From: Rhizobium sp. CB3090
Lineage (GTDB): Bacteria > Pseudomonadota > Alphaproteobacteria > Rhizobiales > Rhizobiaceae
Direction: 5' to 3'
NCBI RefSeq assembly: GCF_029714285.1
Contig: NZ_CP121662.1
Span: 2,972,001-3,036,000 of the forward strand
DNA: 64,000 bases
Shown: positions 10,538 through 19,218 of the stretch, piece by piece
Layout: each line of letters starts with the position of its first letter
How positions within the stretch are numbered: position 1 is the stretch's first letter
Translations under genes and position numbers: made by a program
Notes under the pieces: model-generated
The model's input: the letters and a program-made list of their open reading frames with translations, nothing else
Database searches by the model: none
Told to the model about the DNA's origin: nothing

Positions 10538-11173
10538 ATGCTGAAATCACGCTACACGTTTATCTATGTTCTGCTGATGACGCTCGTCGTCGTCGCCTCC
10601 AATATCCTCGTGCAGTATCCGCTGCAGGCGACGCTCGCCGGCATCAATCTCGCGGATATCCTCACCTGGGGCGCGTTCACCTATCCCGTCGCCTTCCTGA
10701 TCACCGACCTGACCAACCGCCAGTTCGGTCCGAAGGCTGCGCGCAAGGTGGTGTTCGCGGGTTTCGTCGTCGGCGTGACGCTCTCCTTCTTCACCGCACA
10801 GCCGCGTATCGCGATCGCCTCCGGTTCGGCCTATCTCGCCGGCCAGCTTCTCGATATCTCGGTGTTCAACCGCCTGCGCCGCATGGCCTGGTGGCGTGCG
10901 CCGCTGTTCGGGTCACTGATTGGCTCGATGCTGGACACAGCGATGTTCTTCTCCTTTGCCTTCGCGCCTTTCTTCGTCTTCTTCGGCCCCAACGATCCCT
11001 TCGCGATCGACTGGGCACCGATCCTCGGCGTTTTCTCGACCTCGGCACCGCGTTGGATTTCCTGGGCGATCGGCGATTTCTCGGTGAAGGTGACCGTCGG
11101 TCTCGTCATGTTGCTGCCCTATAGCGCGCTGATGAACGTGCTGAAGCCGATGCAGCAGCAGGTGCGCGCCTGA
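10538..11173 (+). CDS. Queuosine precursor transporter, YhhQ/QPTR family (DUF165, VUT)
   Basis: A 211-residue membrane protein with about six hydrophobic segments. Family signatures include LIITDLTNRQFGPKAARK-like text (LITDLTNRQFGPKAARK), SAYLAGQLLDISVFN and GSMLDTAMFF. YhhQ proteins import the queuosine precursors preQ0/preQ1 for tRNA modification. The ATG at 10538 follows AGGATAAAAAA. An ATG at 10493 in the same frame lies inside hairpin B of the leader and adds no membrane segment, so I rejected it. Confidence 0.88.
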   Translation: MLKSRYTFIYVLLMTLVVVASNILVQYPLQATLAGINLADILTWGAFTYPVAFLITDLTNRQFGPKAARKVVFAGFVVGVTLSFFTAQPRIAIASGSAYLAGQLLDISVFNRLRRMAWWRAPLFGSLIGSMLDTAMFFSFAFAPFFVFFGPNDPFAIDWAPILGVFSTSAPRWISWAIGDFSVKVTVGLVMLLPYSALMNVLKPMQQQVRA

Positions 11174-11199
11174 CCGCAAGCACCTGAATTGTGAAGCGG

Positions 11200-11231
11200 C
11201 CGGGAGCGCCCGAAACTCCTCCCGGTTGTTT
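11200..11231 (+). terminator. Stem-loop terminator after the queuosine transporter gene
   Basis: CCGGGAG (11200-11206) pairs with CTCCCGG (11219-11225), followed by TTGTTT. It lies in the convergent gap between the transporter and the tetR gene. Confidence 0.6.
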
Positions 11232-11267
11232 CATGCAGCCTCGCCCATCGACATTTCTCACCCTGTC

Positions 11268-11900
11268 TCAAGCCGTTTGCTGGCGGTGCCGCAGATAGGC
11301 GCGGACGAGATCGCCAAGTTCTATCCTCAAGACCTCCCACTCAAGTTCATCGCGATTCGCGGCGGCATGGACGACCCCTTCGATGGCGGCGGCAAGCATC
11401 CGTCCCGCCACCTCGTCACGAGCACGATTGCGCTTGCCCGAGCTCGCGGCGATCACGGCCCGATAGCGCTTCTGATATTCTCTCTCGAACTCTTCGTAAG
11501 CAGAACGCGGCGCCGCCGGCACTTCGTTCAGCAGAACGCGGTGCAGCGCCTGGTCGACCGAATGGGCCGCAATGACGCCATCGATCAATTGCGTCACACG
11601 CTCATCGAGCGTCGAGGTCTCGCTCCAGTCGCCCGACGCAGACCAGGCGGCGAGGATATCGTTGAGATGCCGCTGCAGGATCGCTTCGGCAAGCGCCAGC
11701 TTGTTCGGGAAATACTGATAAAGCGAACCAATGCTTACGCCCGCGGCTGCGGCGACCTCATTGGTGGTGAAATTCGCCCAGCCACGCTGCGCCAGAATGC
11801 GAGCTGCCGCCTCCACGATGGCAGCCACCGTGGCGCGCGATCGCTGTTGCCGCGGCGCCTTGCGCATGCTTCTGCGTTGCGGAGAAAGGCGAGTAGTCAA
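11268..11900 (-). CDS. TetR/AcrR-family transcriptional regulator
   Basis: A 210-residue regulator. The N-terminal helix-turn-helix is clear: AAARILAQRGWANFTTNEVAAAAGVS followed by IGSLYQYFPNKLAL. The C-terminal ligand domain resembles TetR_C families and has no recognisable ligand. A TTG at 11900 with GGAG eight bases upstream is the likely start. An ATG at 11867 (residue 12) lacks a good binding site but cannot be excluded. It is divergent from the DinB-family gene, with a palindromic operator between them, so it probably represses itself and that gene. Confidence 0.88.
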   Translation of the reverse strand: MTTRLSPQRRSMRKAPRQQRSRATVAAIVEAAARILAQRGWANFTTNEVAAAAGVSIGSLYQYFPNKLALAEAILQRHLNDILAAWSASGDWSETSTLDERVTQLIDGVIAAHSVDQALHRVLLNEVPAAPRSAYEEFEREYQKRYRAVIAASSGKRNRARDEVAGRMLAAAIEGVVHAAANRDELEWEVLRIELGDLVRAYLRHRQQTA

Positions 11901-11918
11901 GCGAAGGGCTCCGTGTAA

Positions 11919-11940
11919 AATCTGAGCATACGCTCACATT
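11919..11940. promoter_or_regulatory. Probable TetR operator
   Basis: AATCTGAGC-ATAC-GCTCACATT: nine-base arms around a four-base centre, matching at eight of nine positions. It lies 18 bp upstream of the tetR start, in the divergent promoter region with the DinB gene. Confidence 0.6.
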
Positions 11941-12014
11941 TTGTCCATGAAAAGCGAGCGCATGTCTTAGACCAAAACGCCGCGCAATGGCGGACCTCAT
12001 CGGGAGAAGTTGAA

Positions 12015-12530
12015 ATGAGTGCGCAGACGCTTTTGACGTCGCTGTTCCAATACAAGGCCTGGGCCGACGAAGGGCTGTTCTCGGGCTTGAACGCCCTTAG
12101 TGCCAATATACCTGCGGACGAACGCCGCGTGGCCATCCTGATCCTCAATCATGCCCACATAGTTGACCGGATCTTCGCGTCCAACCTCCAGCGTCGCGAA
12201 CACGCCTATACGAGAACCGGTGCTGATGAAGCGCCGGCTTTCGAGGAACTGTACAACGCCGTCAGGGAAACGGACCGCTGGTATGTCGACTATGTCGCGG
12301 AATTGAGCGCCGAGGACCTGACGGAATCGATAGCGTTCAAATTCTCGGATGGCGGATATGGGCGAATGTCGCGCCAGGAGATGCTGGGTCATGTCATCGC
12401 CCATGGCGGTTATCATCGCGGCGAAGTGGGCCAGATCATCACCCAACTAACCGGCTCATCGCCGCCCGACACCTTTACCGGCTATCTTCACACGATCGAG
12501 CCCGTACGTCGCGAGCCGGCTTGGGGATGA
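12015..12530 (+). CDS. DinB/YfiT-type four-helix metalloprotein
   Basis: A 171-residue DinB-family protein. The three metal ligands of the fold can be placed at the His of NHAHIVDRI and in HVIAHGGYHRGEVGQI (the H-x3-H pattern). Relatives act as thiol-dependent S-transferases or in stress responses, and the substrate here is unknown. The ATG at 12015 is preceded by GGGAGAAG. It is divergent from a TetR gene whose operator-like palindrome lies between them, which suggests inducible expression. Confidence 0.85.
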   Translation: MSAQTLLTSLFQYKAWADEGLFSGLNALSANIPADERRVAILILNHAHIVDRIFASNLQRREHAYTRTGADEAPAFEELYNAVRETDRWYVDYVAELSAEDLTESIAFKFSDGGYGRMSRQEMLGHVIAHGGYHRGEVGQIITQLTGSSPPDTFTGYLHTIEPVRREPAWG

Positions 12531-12575
12531 TCAGGCCGGCACCGTCGTCGCTATGTCCTGAGGAGGCCCGGGCCG

Positions 12576-13592
12576 CTATTTCATGCTAACGGCCGTATCG
12601 TCCCTCAGCCGGAATTCCAGCATCAGGCTTCGCTGCAGAATCGAATGGTTGTCATCGGAGACCGTGATCAGGTGGATCGTACCGTCGGCGGCCCGGAAGG
12701 CGTCCAGCCCTTCCATATTGTCGATCTGCAGATTGGACCCTGCTTGGAAGATGACATCGCCGTCGACGACGGCGCCCGGCTTGATATCGTCACCGGCAAT
12801 GCGGCGGATACGCACGCCGATGCCATGCGCGAGATCGAAGCGCCGCTCCAGCAGCAGCAGATCGCCGCCTGGCAGAAAAACGCCGTCGCTGGCGTCGAAA
12901 TCGTCGGTATGGCGCACTGTAAAGCGGCCTTCCAAAGGTCCATCCAGGATCGCCGCCAGCATGTTGCCCTGATCGTCCAGACTGCGCTCCGCGACGATCA
13001 CCACTGCTCCCGCCAGCGGGCTTGATTGCGGCGCGATCATCAGCGCTTCCAGGCTGCGATTGGCTCGTAACAGCCTCTTCGGGATCAGGATCGGGATGCT
13101 GCCATCCGGCGGCGATGTCTCGAAACCGGGATCGGGATAGGTATCGACGCGATGATTTTGCTCATAGCTGACGAGCACGTGGTTGCCCCGTAACACCAGC
13201 CCTTCCGCATCCATCGCGCCCTTGCCGGCATCCGTCGCACCGAAACGGTCGACCATCGGCATGATACGGGCATCGACGATACCCTTCAGCCTGCCTTCCT
13301 CATCGCGCTCGATGGTCCCCGTCAGCCAATGGCCCGTATCCAGGACCGAAACGAAATGCCGCTGGTCCGGACGGAAGCGGATGCCGGAGAGGGCGCCGAG
13401 GAGCGCGTTGCCGGAGCTGAGTTCGAGACCGCCGAGAAATTCGAGCGCACCGAATCGTGTCTGCTCGGAACCGGGCTTGAACGCCGAAATCGCAGTCGCG
13501 TGGATATCCGCAGAGCCACCTTCCGAAGTATCCACAGAGCCACAGCCGGCGAGCAGCATCACAAGCATGGTCGCGCGGCAAAGGCGTTTCAT
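12576..13592 (-). CDS. Esterase-like-of-phytase family lipoprotein
   Basis: A 338-residue probable lipoprotein: basic start, hydrophobic core and lipobox LLAGC with Cys17. The mature part has the pattern of the phytase-like domain (PF13449 type), a beta-propeller-like fold: ALSGIRFRPDQRHFVSVLDTGHWLTG early, DAEGLVLRG in the middle and NMEGLDAFRAADG late. The enzymatic activity of the family is not firmly established. Likely anchored in the outer or inner membrane facing the periplasm. Its upstream neighbour on the same strand is cobT, 85 bp away. Confidence 0.8.
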   Translation of the reverse strand: MKRLCRATMLVMLLAGCGSVDTSEGGSADIHATAISAFKPGSEQTRFGALEFLGGLELSSGNALLGALSGIRFRPDQRHFVSVLDTGHWLTGTIERDEEGRLKGIVDARIMPMVDRFGATDAGKGAMDAEGLVLRGNHVLVSYEQNHRVDTYPDPGFETSPPDGSIPILIPKRLLRANRSLEALMIAPQSSPLAGAVVIVAERSLDDQGNMLAAILDGPLEGRFTVRHTDDFDASDGVFLPGGDLLLLERRFDLAHGIGVRIRRIAGDDIKPGAVVDGDVIFQAGSNLQIDNMEGLDAFRAADGTIHLITVSDDNHSILQRSLMLEFRLRDDTAVSMK

Positions 13593-13677
13593 GGGCTCTT
13601 ACGGGACCTTGCAACTGACGGAGGATCGATGGACGCATCGGCCGCGGGGGACCGATGCGCGTTTGACTATCGGCTAT

Positions 13678-15570
13678 TCAGCTTGCGCGACGCATGCGCG
13701 GCAGGCTTGACTGATCCTCGAACAGCGATGCGAGCTGCTCGGTCATGGCGCCGGCCAACTCGTCGGCGTCGACGATCGTCACGGCGCGGCGATAGTAGCG
13801 CGTGACGTCGTGGCCAATGCCGATCGCCAGGAGTTCCACGGGAGAACGCGTCTCGATCTGCTCGATCACGGCGCGCAGGTGCCGCTCCAGATAATTGCCC
13901 GGATTGACCGACAGCGTTGAATCGTCAACCGGCGCGCCGTCCGAGATCATCATCAGGATGCGGCGCTGCTCACGGCGGCCGAGCAGGCGGTTATGCGCCC
14001 AGATCAGCGCCTCGCCATCGATATTTTCCTTGAGCAGGCCTTCGCGCATCATCAGGCCGAGATTGGTGCGCGCCCGCCGGTAGGGCTCGTCTGCCGATTT
14101 GTAGATGATGTGGCGGAGATCGTTGAGCCGGCCAGGCGTCTGCGGCTTGCCGCCGGCAAGCCATTTCTCGCGCGCCTGCCCGCCCTTCCAGGCCTTGGTG
14201 GTGAAGCCAAGGATTTCGACCTTGACGCCGCAGCGTTCCAGCGTGCGCGCCAGAATATCGGCGCAGGTGGCGGCGACGGTGATCGGCCGGCCGCGCATCG
14301 AGCCGGAATTGTCGATCAGCAGCGTCACCACCGTATCGCGGAACTGCGTGTCGCGCTCCATCTTGAAGGAGAGCGCCTGCATCGGATCGATGATCAGGCG
14401 CGTCAGCCGTGCCGGGTCGAGATATCCCTCTTCAAGGTCGAAATCCCAGGCGCGGTTCTGCTGCGCCATCAGCCGGCGCTGCAGCCGGTTGGCGAGCCGC
14501 CCCACGGCACCCTGCAGATGCGCAAGCTGCTTGTCGAGGAAGGCACGCAGGCGCTCGAGCTCGACCGTGTCGCAGAGTTCCTGCGCCGTGGTCGTCTCAT
14601 CGAATTCCTCGGTGAAGACGTGGTAATCCACCTTTTCGTTGAAATCGGCAAAGGGCGTGTTCGGACGGCGAGTTTCGCCCGGCGTTTCCGAATCCTCTTC
14701 ACCCTCTTCGCTCATGTCGTCGTCGGAGATTTCGGCGCCGTCCATCTCGCCATCGTCCATCTGCTCGTCGGAAGCTTCGCTGTCCTCGGCAGGCGCGGAG
14801 TCGGAGCCATCATCGCTCTCGACATCCTGATCATCTTGATCCTCGCCGCTCGGCTTGTCCTCCTCGGCAGATTCCTCATCGGAATCCGGCTCCATCTCCT
14901 CGTCACCGTATTCCTCGGCCATGTCCATGGCTGACAGCATATTGCGCACGACACGCGCGAAGCTCTGCTGATCGTTGATGGCAGAAAGCAGATGGTCGAG
15001 TTCGCCGCGGGTCTTGTCCTCGATGAAGGAACGCCAGAGGTCGAGCACCTTGCCGGCGCTTTCCGGCGGCTGCTGGCCGGTCAGCTTCTCGCGCACGATC
15101 ATCGCCATCGCCTCGCCGAGCGGCGCGTCTTCCTGTCGCTCGATGCCGGTGAAATTCGCCTTGGCGTATTTTTCCGAATTCATCGAATTGAGGTTGGCGG
15201 CCATGCCGCTCATACGCAACGCGCCGATCGATTCCACGCGAGCCTGTTCGACCGCATCGAAGATCGAGCGAGCATCGGCGCCCTGCGGCGCCATGGTGGC
15301 ATGCACGCGCGCATCGTGGCAGGCGAGCCGCAAGGCCATGGAATCGCCAAGGCCACGCGTCACCGCCAGCTCATGCGCCGTCGGCCGCTTCGAAAGCTCC
15401 GGCAGGCGAATACGCTCGCCCGTCATCCCGGGGCGCTCGTTGGCGAAGGCCACCTCAACCTCAGCATCGCCGGCGATCGAGCGCACGCAGCCGGTAATCG
15501 CCCGACGCAACGGCTCCATGTCCACCGGAGCGCCCGGCTTCCCTTTGGAATTGTCTCCGCGACCTGCCAT
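13678..15570 (-). CDS. cobT: Cobaltochelatase subunit CobT
   Basis: A 630-residue CobT, which with CobS and CobN inserts cobalt into hydrogenobyrinic acid diamide in the aerobic adenosylcobalamin pathway. The N-terminal domain is followed by a very acidic, low-complexity linker at residues 220-298. The C-terminal von Willebrand A domain has the MIDAS motif DNSGSMRG at about residue 420. CobT pairs with the AAA+ subunit CobS, as in magnesium chelatase. It lies just downstream of cobS on the same strand (19 bp), an operon. Confidence 0.96.
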   Translation of the reverse strand: MAGRGDNSKGKPGAPVDMEPLRRAITGCVRSIAGDAEVEVAFANERPGMTGERIRLPELSKRPTAHELAVTRGLGDSMALRLACHDARVHATMAPQGADARSIFDAVEQARVESIGALRMSGMAANLNSMNSEKYAKANFTGIERQEDAPLGEAMAMIVREKLTGQQPPESAGKVLDLWRSFIEDKTRGELDHLLSAINDQQSFARVVRNMLSAMDMAEEYGDEEMEPDSDEESAEEDKPSGEDQDDQDVESDDGSDSAPAEDSEASDEQMDDGEMDGAEISDDDMSEEGEEDSETPGETRRPNTPFADFNEKVDYHVFTEEFDETTTAQELCDTVELERLRAFLDKQLAHLQGAVGRLANRLQRRLMAQQNRAWDFDLEEGYLDPARLTRLIIDPMQALSFKMERDTQFRDTVVTLLIDNSGSMRGRPITVAATCADILARTLERCGVKVEILGFTTKAWKGGQAREKWLAGGKPQTPGRLNDLRHIIYKSADEPYRRARTNLGLMMREGLLKENIDGEALIWAHNRLLGRREQRRILMMISDGAPVDDSTLSVNPGNYLERHLRAVIEQIETRSPVELLAIGIGHDVTRYYRRAVTIVDADELAGAMTEQLASLFEDQSSLPRMRRAS

Positions 15571-15589
15571 GACTTGCTGGCTCTTCTTC

Positions 15590-16579
15590 TTAGGCTTCGA
15601 GCACGATGTTGGCGGCGCTTTCCTTCAGCTCGACGCCGAAAGCGCGCTGATACTGCTCGGCGACCAACGGCCGCTCCAGCTCATCGCACTTGTTGAGGAA
15701 GGTCACGCGGAAGGCAAAGGCGACATCGCCGAAGATTTCCGCATTTTCCGCCCAGGTGATGACCGTACGCGGGCTCATGACGGTCGACAGATCGCCATTC
15801 ATAAAGGCTGCGCGAGTCAGATCGGCGACGCGCACCATCTTGGATACGATGTCTCGGCCCTTATCGTTGCGGAAGGATTTCACCTTCGCGAGCACGATGT
15901 CGACTTCGTTGTTGTGCGGCAGGTAATTCAGCGTCGTCACGATCGACCAGCGGTCCATCTGCGCCTGGTTGATCTGCTGCGTGCCATGATAGAGGCCGGT
16001 CGTATCGCCAAGGCCGATGGTGTTGGCGGTCGCGAACAGGCGGAAAGCCGGGTGAGGACGGATGACGCGGCTCTGGTCGAGCAGGGTCAGACGACCGGAG
16101 GATTCCAGCACGCGCTGAATGACGAACATCACGTCCGGGCGGCCGGCGTCGTATTCGTCGAAGACGAGGGCGACGTTGTGCTGGTAGGCCCAGGGCAGGA
16201 TGCCGTCCTTGAATTCGGTGACCTGCAGCCCGTCCTTGACGACGATTGCGTCCTTGCCGACGAGGTCGATACGGCTGACATGGCTGTCGAGGTTGATACG
16301 CACGCACGGCCAGTTGAGGCGGGCTGCGACCTGCTCGATGTGGGAGGACTTGCCCGTGCCGTGATAACCCGAGATCATCACGCGGCGGTTATGGGCAAAG
16401 CCGGCGAGAATGGCGAGCGTCGTCTCGCGATCGAAGAGATAGTCGGTGTCGAGGTCGGGCACATAGGCATCGCCCTTGCTGTATGCCGGGACGCGGATAT
16501 CGGAATCGATGCCAAAGACTTCACGGACCGAAACGGTCGTGTCAGGAAGCTCGGAAATATCAAGGTCAATCTTGCTCAT
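15590..16579 (-). CDS. cobS: Cobaltochelatase subunit CobS (AAA+)
   Basis: A 329-residue MoxR-type AAA+ ATPase, partner of CobT. Walker A is GYHGTGKSS (71-79), Walker B is in [15 protein letters not shown], and [17 protein letters not shown] carries the sensor region. The start is the second of two adjacent ATGs (16579). GGAG ends five bases upstream of it but only two bases from the first ATG at 16582. A perfect 15-bp palindrome lies just upstream of the binding site. The third subunit CobN is not in the window. Confidence 0.96.
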   Translation of the reverse strand: MSKIDLDISELPDTTVSVREVFGIDSDIRVPAYSKGDAYVPDLDTDYLFDRETTLAILAGFAHNRRVMISGYHGTGKSSHIEQVAARLNWPCVRINLDSHVSRIDLVGKDAIVVKDGLQVTEFKDGILPWAYQHNVALVFDEYDAGRPDVMFVIQRVLESSGRLTLLDQSRVIRPHPAFRLFATANTIGLGDTTGLYHGTQQINQAQMDRWSIVTTLNYLPHNNEVDIVLAKVKSFRNDKGRDIVSKMVRVADLTRAAFMNGDLSTVMSPRTVITWAENAEIFGDVAFAFRVTFLNKCDELERPLVAEQYQRAFGVELKESAANIVLEA

Positions 16580-16593
16580 CATGTCTCCAGGGC

Positions 16594-16608
16594 GGGTGAC
16601 TGTCACCC
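16594..16608. promoter_or_regulatory. Palindrome in the cobS leader
   Basis: GGGTGAC-T-GTCACCC, perfect 7-bp arms around one base, directly upstream of the cobS ribosome binding site. It could be an operator. The one-base centre is too short for a good RNA hairpin. The gap from 16609 to 16889 shows no supported gene. Confidence 0.45.
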
Positions 16609-16889
16609 AGCCATATCAATCTCAGCCGTTTTTGATCCGTGACGCCGCAGCTTGTTGTCCGCATCCGTCAGGTCGGAACAACGGCGATACTTCTCCGGGA
16701 CTGAAGCGAAACCTCGGCGCGACGACATGATCGCTTGCGAGCATTCTTGAACAGAGTCCCGGACAAGAAACGCCGCGTCCGGAAAATTGGCCGAGGTGCA
16801 GCCAGCCAAAAGCACACCTTGCCGCAGTCGCCTGCGGCCTCAGCCGATTTGGACCATACCTGATTGAAAGCGGAGAGCAAGGACAGGAA

Positions 16890-17510
16890 TTAACAAAAAC
16901 CGTTTTGCTTCAACAATTGATAGGCCTGAATGACGGCGCGAAACCGTTCCTCCGACCCGCGGTCGCCGCCGTTCGCATCCGGATGGTGCTTTTTCACCAA
17001 TTCCTTGTAACGGCTCTTGATCTCGGCGCCGGTGGCATTGGCGCCCAGCCCCATCGTGTCGAAGGCTTTCGCCTCGAGCGTCTTCAGCTTGCGCTCCTGC
17101 GGGAAGCGCGGGCCGCGTCCCTGCCCCTGTCCGTCCTTGACGAAACCGAAGGGATCGCGCACCCGAGCATAGGAACCGGAGCGGACGTCGGAATGTAGCG
17201 GGCTATTGCGCGCCGCCTTGTTGACGCCGACGGTCCAGGTCGGGCGATGACCGGTGATGGCTTCCTTCTGGTAGCGCGCGATCTCACCGTCCGAGAGGCC
17301 GGAGAAATAATTGTAGCCCTTGTTGTAATCTTTGACGTGCTCGAAGCAGAACAAAAAGAACTGCCCTTCCGCATTGCGCCCGACCGGCGCACGATGCGTA
17401 CCCTTTTTGTCGCAGCCGTCCCACTGGCAGGTCGGCGGAGCCTGTTCGGCCTCCGGCTCGCGCTTGCGGCGGGTTCGAATACGATCGAAGTATTTTGAAT
17501 CGAGTCTCAT
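16890..17510 (-). CDS. J-domain (DnaJ-like) protein
   Basis: A 206-residue protein with a C-terminal J domain: SRYKELVKKHHPDANGGD carries the HPD tripeptide essential for stimulating Hsp70 ATPase, followed by FRAVIQAYQLLKQ. The N-terminal part has CQWDGCDKKGTHRAPVG and FCFEHVKDYN, a likely small zinc site. There is no glycine-rich or DnaJ-type zinc finger region, so this is a type III J protein. It lies upstream of cobS-cobT on the same strand, so it could assist the chelatase, but that is inference only. Confidence 0.88.
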   Translation of the reverse strand: MRLDSKYFDRIRTRRKREPEAEQAPPTCQWDGCDKKGTHRAPVGRNAEGQFFLFCFEHVKDYNKGYNYFSGLSDGEIARYQKEAITGHRPTWTVGVNKAARNSPLHSDVRSGSYARVRDPFGFVKDGQGQGRGPRFPQERKLKTLEAKAFDTMGLGANATGAEIKSRYKELVKKHHPDANGGDRGSEERFRAVIQAYQLLKQNGFC

Positions 17511-17615
17511 GGCGGCCTAATTATGGGGCCTCAGCCACCCCACAACAAGAATTGACAAATGGGAATGTTATAGGCTTTGTGGGAACCTTTTCGCGAACGA
17601 GGTGACGGCGGGAAT

Positions 17616-17903
17616 ATGGAAACGACGCTTCAATCCCGCATTGAGAAAAAGCTCAACGACGCCTTCGCGCCCGAGCGTCTCGCTGTCATCAACGAAAGCC
17701 ACTTGCACGCCGGCCATCAGCCTGACATGACCGGAACGGGCGAGACCCATATAAGAATTCGAATCATCTCCGCCAAGTTCACCGGCATGCCGCGCCTTGC
17801 CCGCCACAGGGCTATAACCGAGCTTTTGAAGCCGGAACTGGATGCTGGGCTGCATGCGCTTGCCGTGGAACCCGCAGCACCTGGCGAAACGGTGCGGTGG
17901 TGA
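17616..17903 (+). CDS. BolA-family protein
   Basis: A 95-residue BolA protein: LNDAFAPERLAVINESHLHAGH is the family core with the conserved histidine, followed by THIRIRIISAKFTGMPRLARHRAI. BolA proteins bind monothiol glutaredoxins and influence iron-sulphur and morphology regulation. The start is ATG at 17616 after CGGGAAT. It is divergent from the J-domain gene and its 3' end meets the hlyC gene convergently. Confidence 0.92.
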   Translation: METTLQSRIEKKLNDAFAPERLAVINESHLHAGHQPDMTGTGETHIRIRIISAKFTGMPRLARHRAITELLKPELDAGLHALAVEPAAPGETVRW

Positions 17904-17907
17904 CCGG

Positions 17908-19218
17908 CTACTCCGGCTTCCCCTCTTCCGTTTCCGCCGGCCTGATCCTGAGCTTGGTGATGCGGTTCTTTTCCCGCTTCATGACGATGAAACGCTTGCC
18001 GTAGAAGGTGAAGGCCTGGCGCTCTTCCGGAATGGTCATCGATTCGTGGATGACGAGGCCGGCGATCGTCGTGGCCTCTTCGTCGGGCAGATCCCAGTCG
18101 AGCGCGCGATTGAGATCGCGAATTGGCACGACGCCGTCGACAACGATCGAGCCGTCGGCCTCCTGCCGCACGCCTTGAATATCAAGATCATGCTCGTCGG
18201 CAATATCGCCGACGATCTCCTCCAGAATATCTTCCAGGGTGACGATGCCCTGCACTTCGCCATATTCGTCAACGACGACGGCAAAATGCTGCTTGCGGCG
18301 CAGGAAGGCATTGAGCTGGTCTTGGAGATTGGTGCTGTCAGGCACGAACCAGGGCTTTTGCGCTATTTTGACGATGTCCAGATTTTCAGGCTCGACATTG
18401 CGCTCCGCCAGCGCCCTCAAGAGATCCTTGGCGTGGACGACGCCGATGATGTTGTCGATCGTGCCGCGCCAGAGCGGCATGCGCGTATAGGGGCTGTCGA
18501 GAATGGCGCGCACCACCACCTCGGACGGATCGTCGGCGTTGATGGCGCGCATCGCCGTGCGGTGCACCATGATGTCGGAAAGCTCCAGCTCGCCGAGATC
18601 GAGCAGACCGCCCAGCCGGTCGCGGTCGACCTTGACCACCGAACCCTCGCGATGCAGCAGATCGACGGCGCCGCGCAGCTCGTCATAGGCCGACAGCATC
18701 GACACTTCCTTGGAGAGATTAATGCCGAAGATACCGAGAATCTGCCGGACGATGGTGTTGACGAAGCTCGACACCGGCCCGACCACAATGACGAAGAGAC
18801 GTATTGCACCGGCAACATTCAGCGCGAAGCGGTCCGGTGTCGCAATGGCCCAACTCTTCGGCAGAACCTCAGCGAAAATGACGAGGATGACCGTCATGGC
18901 GGCTGTGGCGATCGCCACGCCGGAATTACCGAACAGGCCAAGGAACAGGCTGGTCGCAAGCGACGACGACAGGATGTTGGCGAGATTGTTGCCGATCAGC
19001 AGCGCGCCGATCAATCGGTCGCGACGCTCGATCAGCAGCCGCACGACGCCGGCGCGGGTGTCGCCATTGGCTTCCAATGTGTGGATGCGGCTGCGCGAAG
19101 CTGCCGTGAGCGCCGTCTCCGAGCCGGCGAAAATGGCCGAAATCAGCACGAGTGCGATGATCGAGATGATCTCGGGCCAATATTCCCACAGAACGGCCAA
19201 CGTGCCTTGAGCGGTCAT
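17908..19218 (-). CDS. HlyC/CorC-family membrane protein with CBS domains
   Basis: A 436-residue protein in the order DUF21 (CNNM) transmembrane domain (about residues 10-190, starting with AIFAGSETALTAASRSR), two CBS domains (ILDSPYTRMPLWRG through GIVTLEDILEEIVGDI) and a C-terminal CorC_HlyC transporter-associated domain. Relatives take part in magnesium or cobalt efflux. Its start overlaps the aroB stop by four bases, so it is the last gene of the aroK-aroB-hlyC operon, an arrangement conserved in rhizobia to my knowledge. Confidence 0.92.
   Translation of the reverse strand: MTAQGTLAVLWEYWPEIISIIALVLISAIFAGSETALTAASRSRIHTLEANGDTRAGVVRLLIERRDRLIGALLIGNNLANILSSSLATSLFLGLFGNSGVAIATAAMTVILVIFAEVLPKSWAIATPDRFALNVAGAIRLFVIVVGPVSSFVNTIVRQILGIFGINLSKEVSMLSAYDELRGAVDLLHREGSVVKVDRDRLGGLLDLGELELSDIMVHRTAMRAINADDPSEVVVRAILDSPYTRMPLWRGTIDNIIGVVHAKDLLRALAERNVEPENLDIVKIAQKPWFVPDSTNLQDQLNAFLRRKQHFAVVVDEYGEVQGIVTLEDILEEIVGDIADEHDLDIQGVRQEADGSIVVDGVVPIRDLNRALDWDLPDEEATTIAGLVIHESMTIPEERQAFTFYGKRFIVMKREKNRITKLRIRPAETEEGKPE

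Noticed and set aside
16603..16815. Minus-strand frame starting with LLAGC, like a lipoprotein signal
   Set aside because: No basic N-terminus precedes the lipobox, a stop codon lies a few codons upstream, there is no ribosome binding site, and the rest has no family resemblance.
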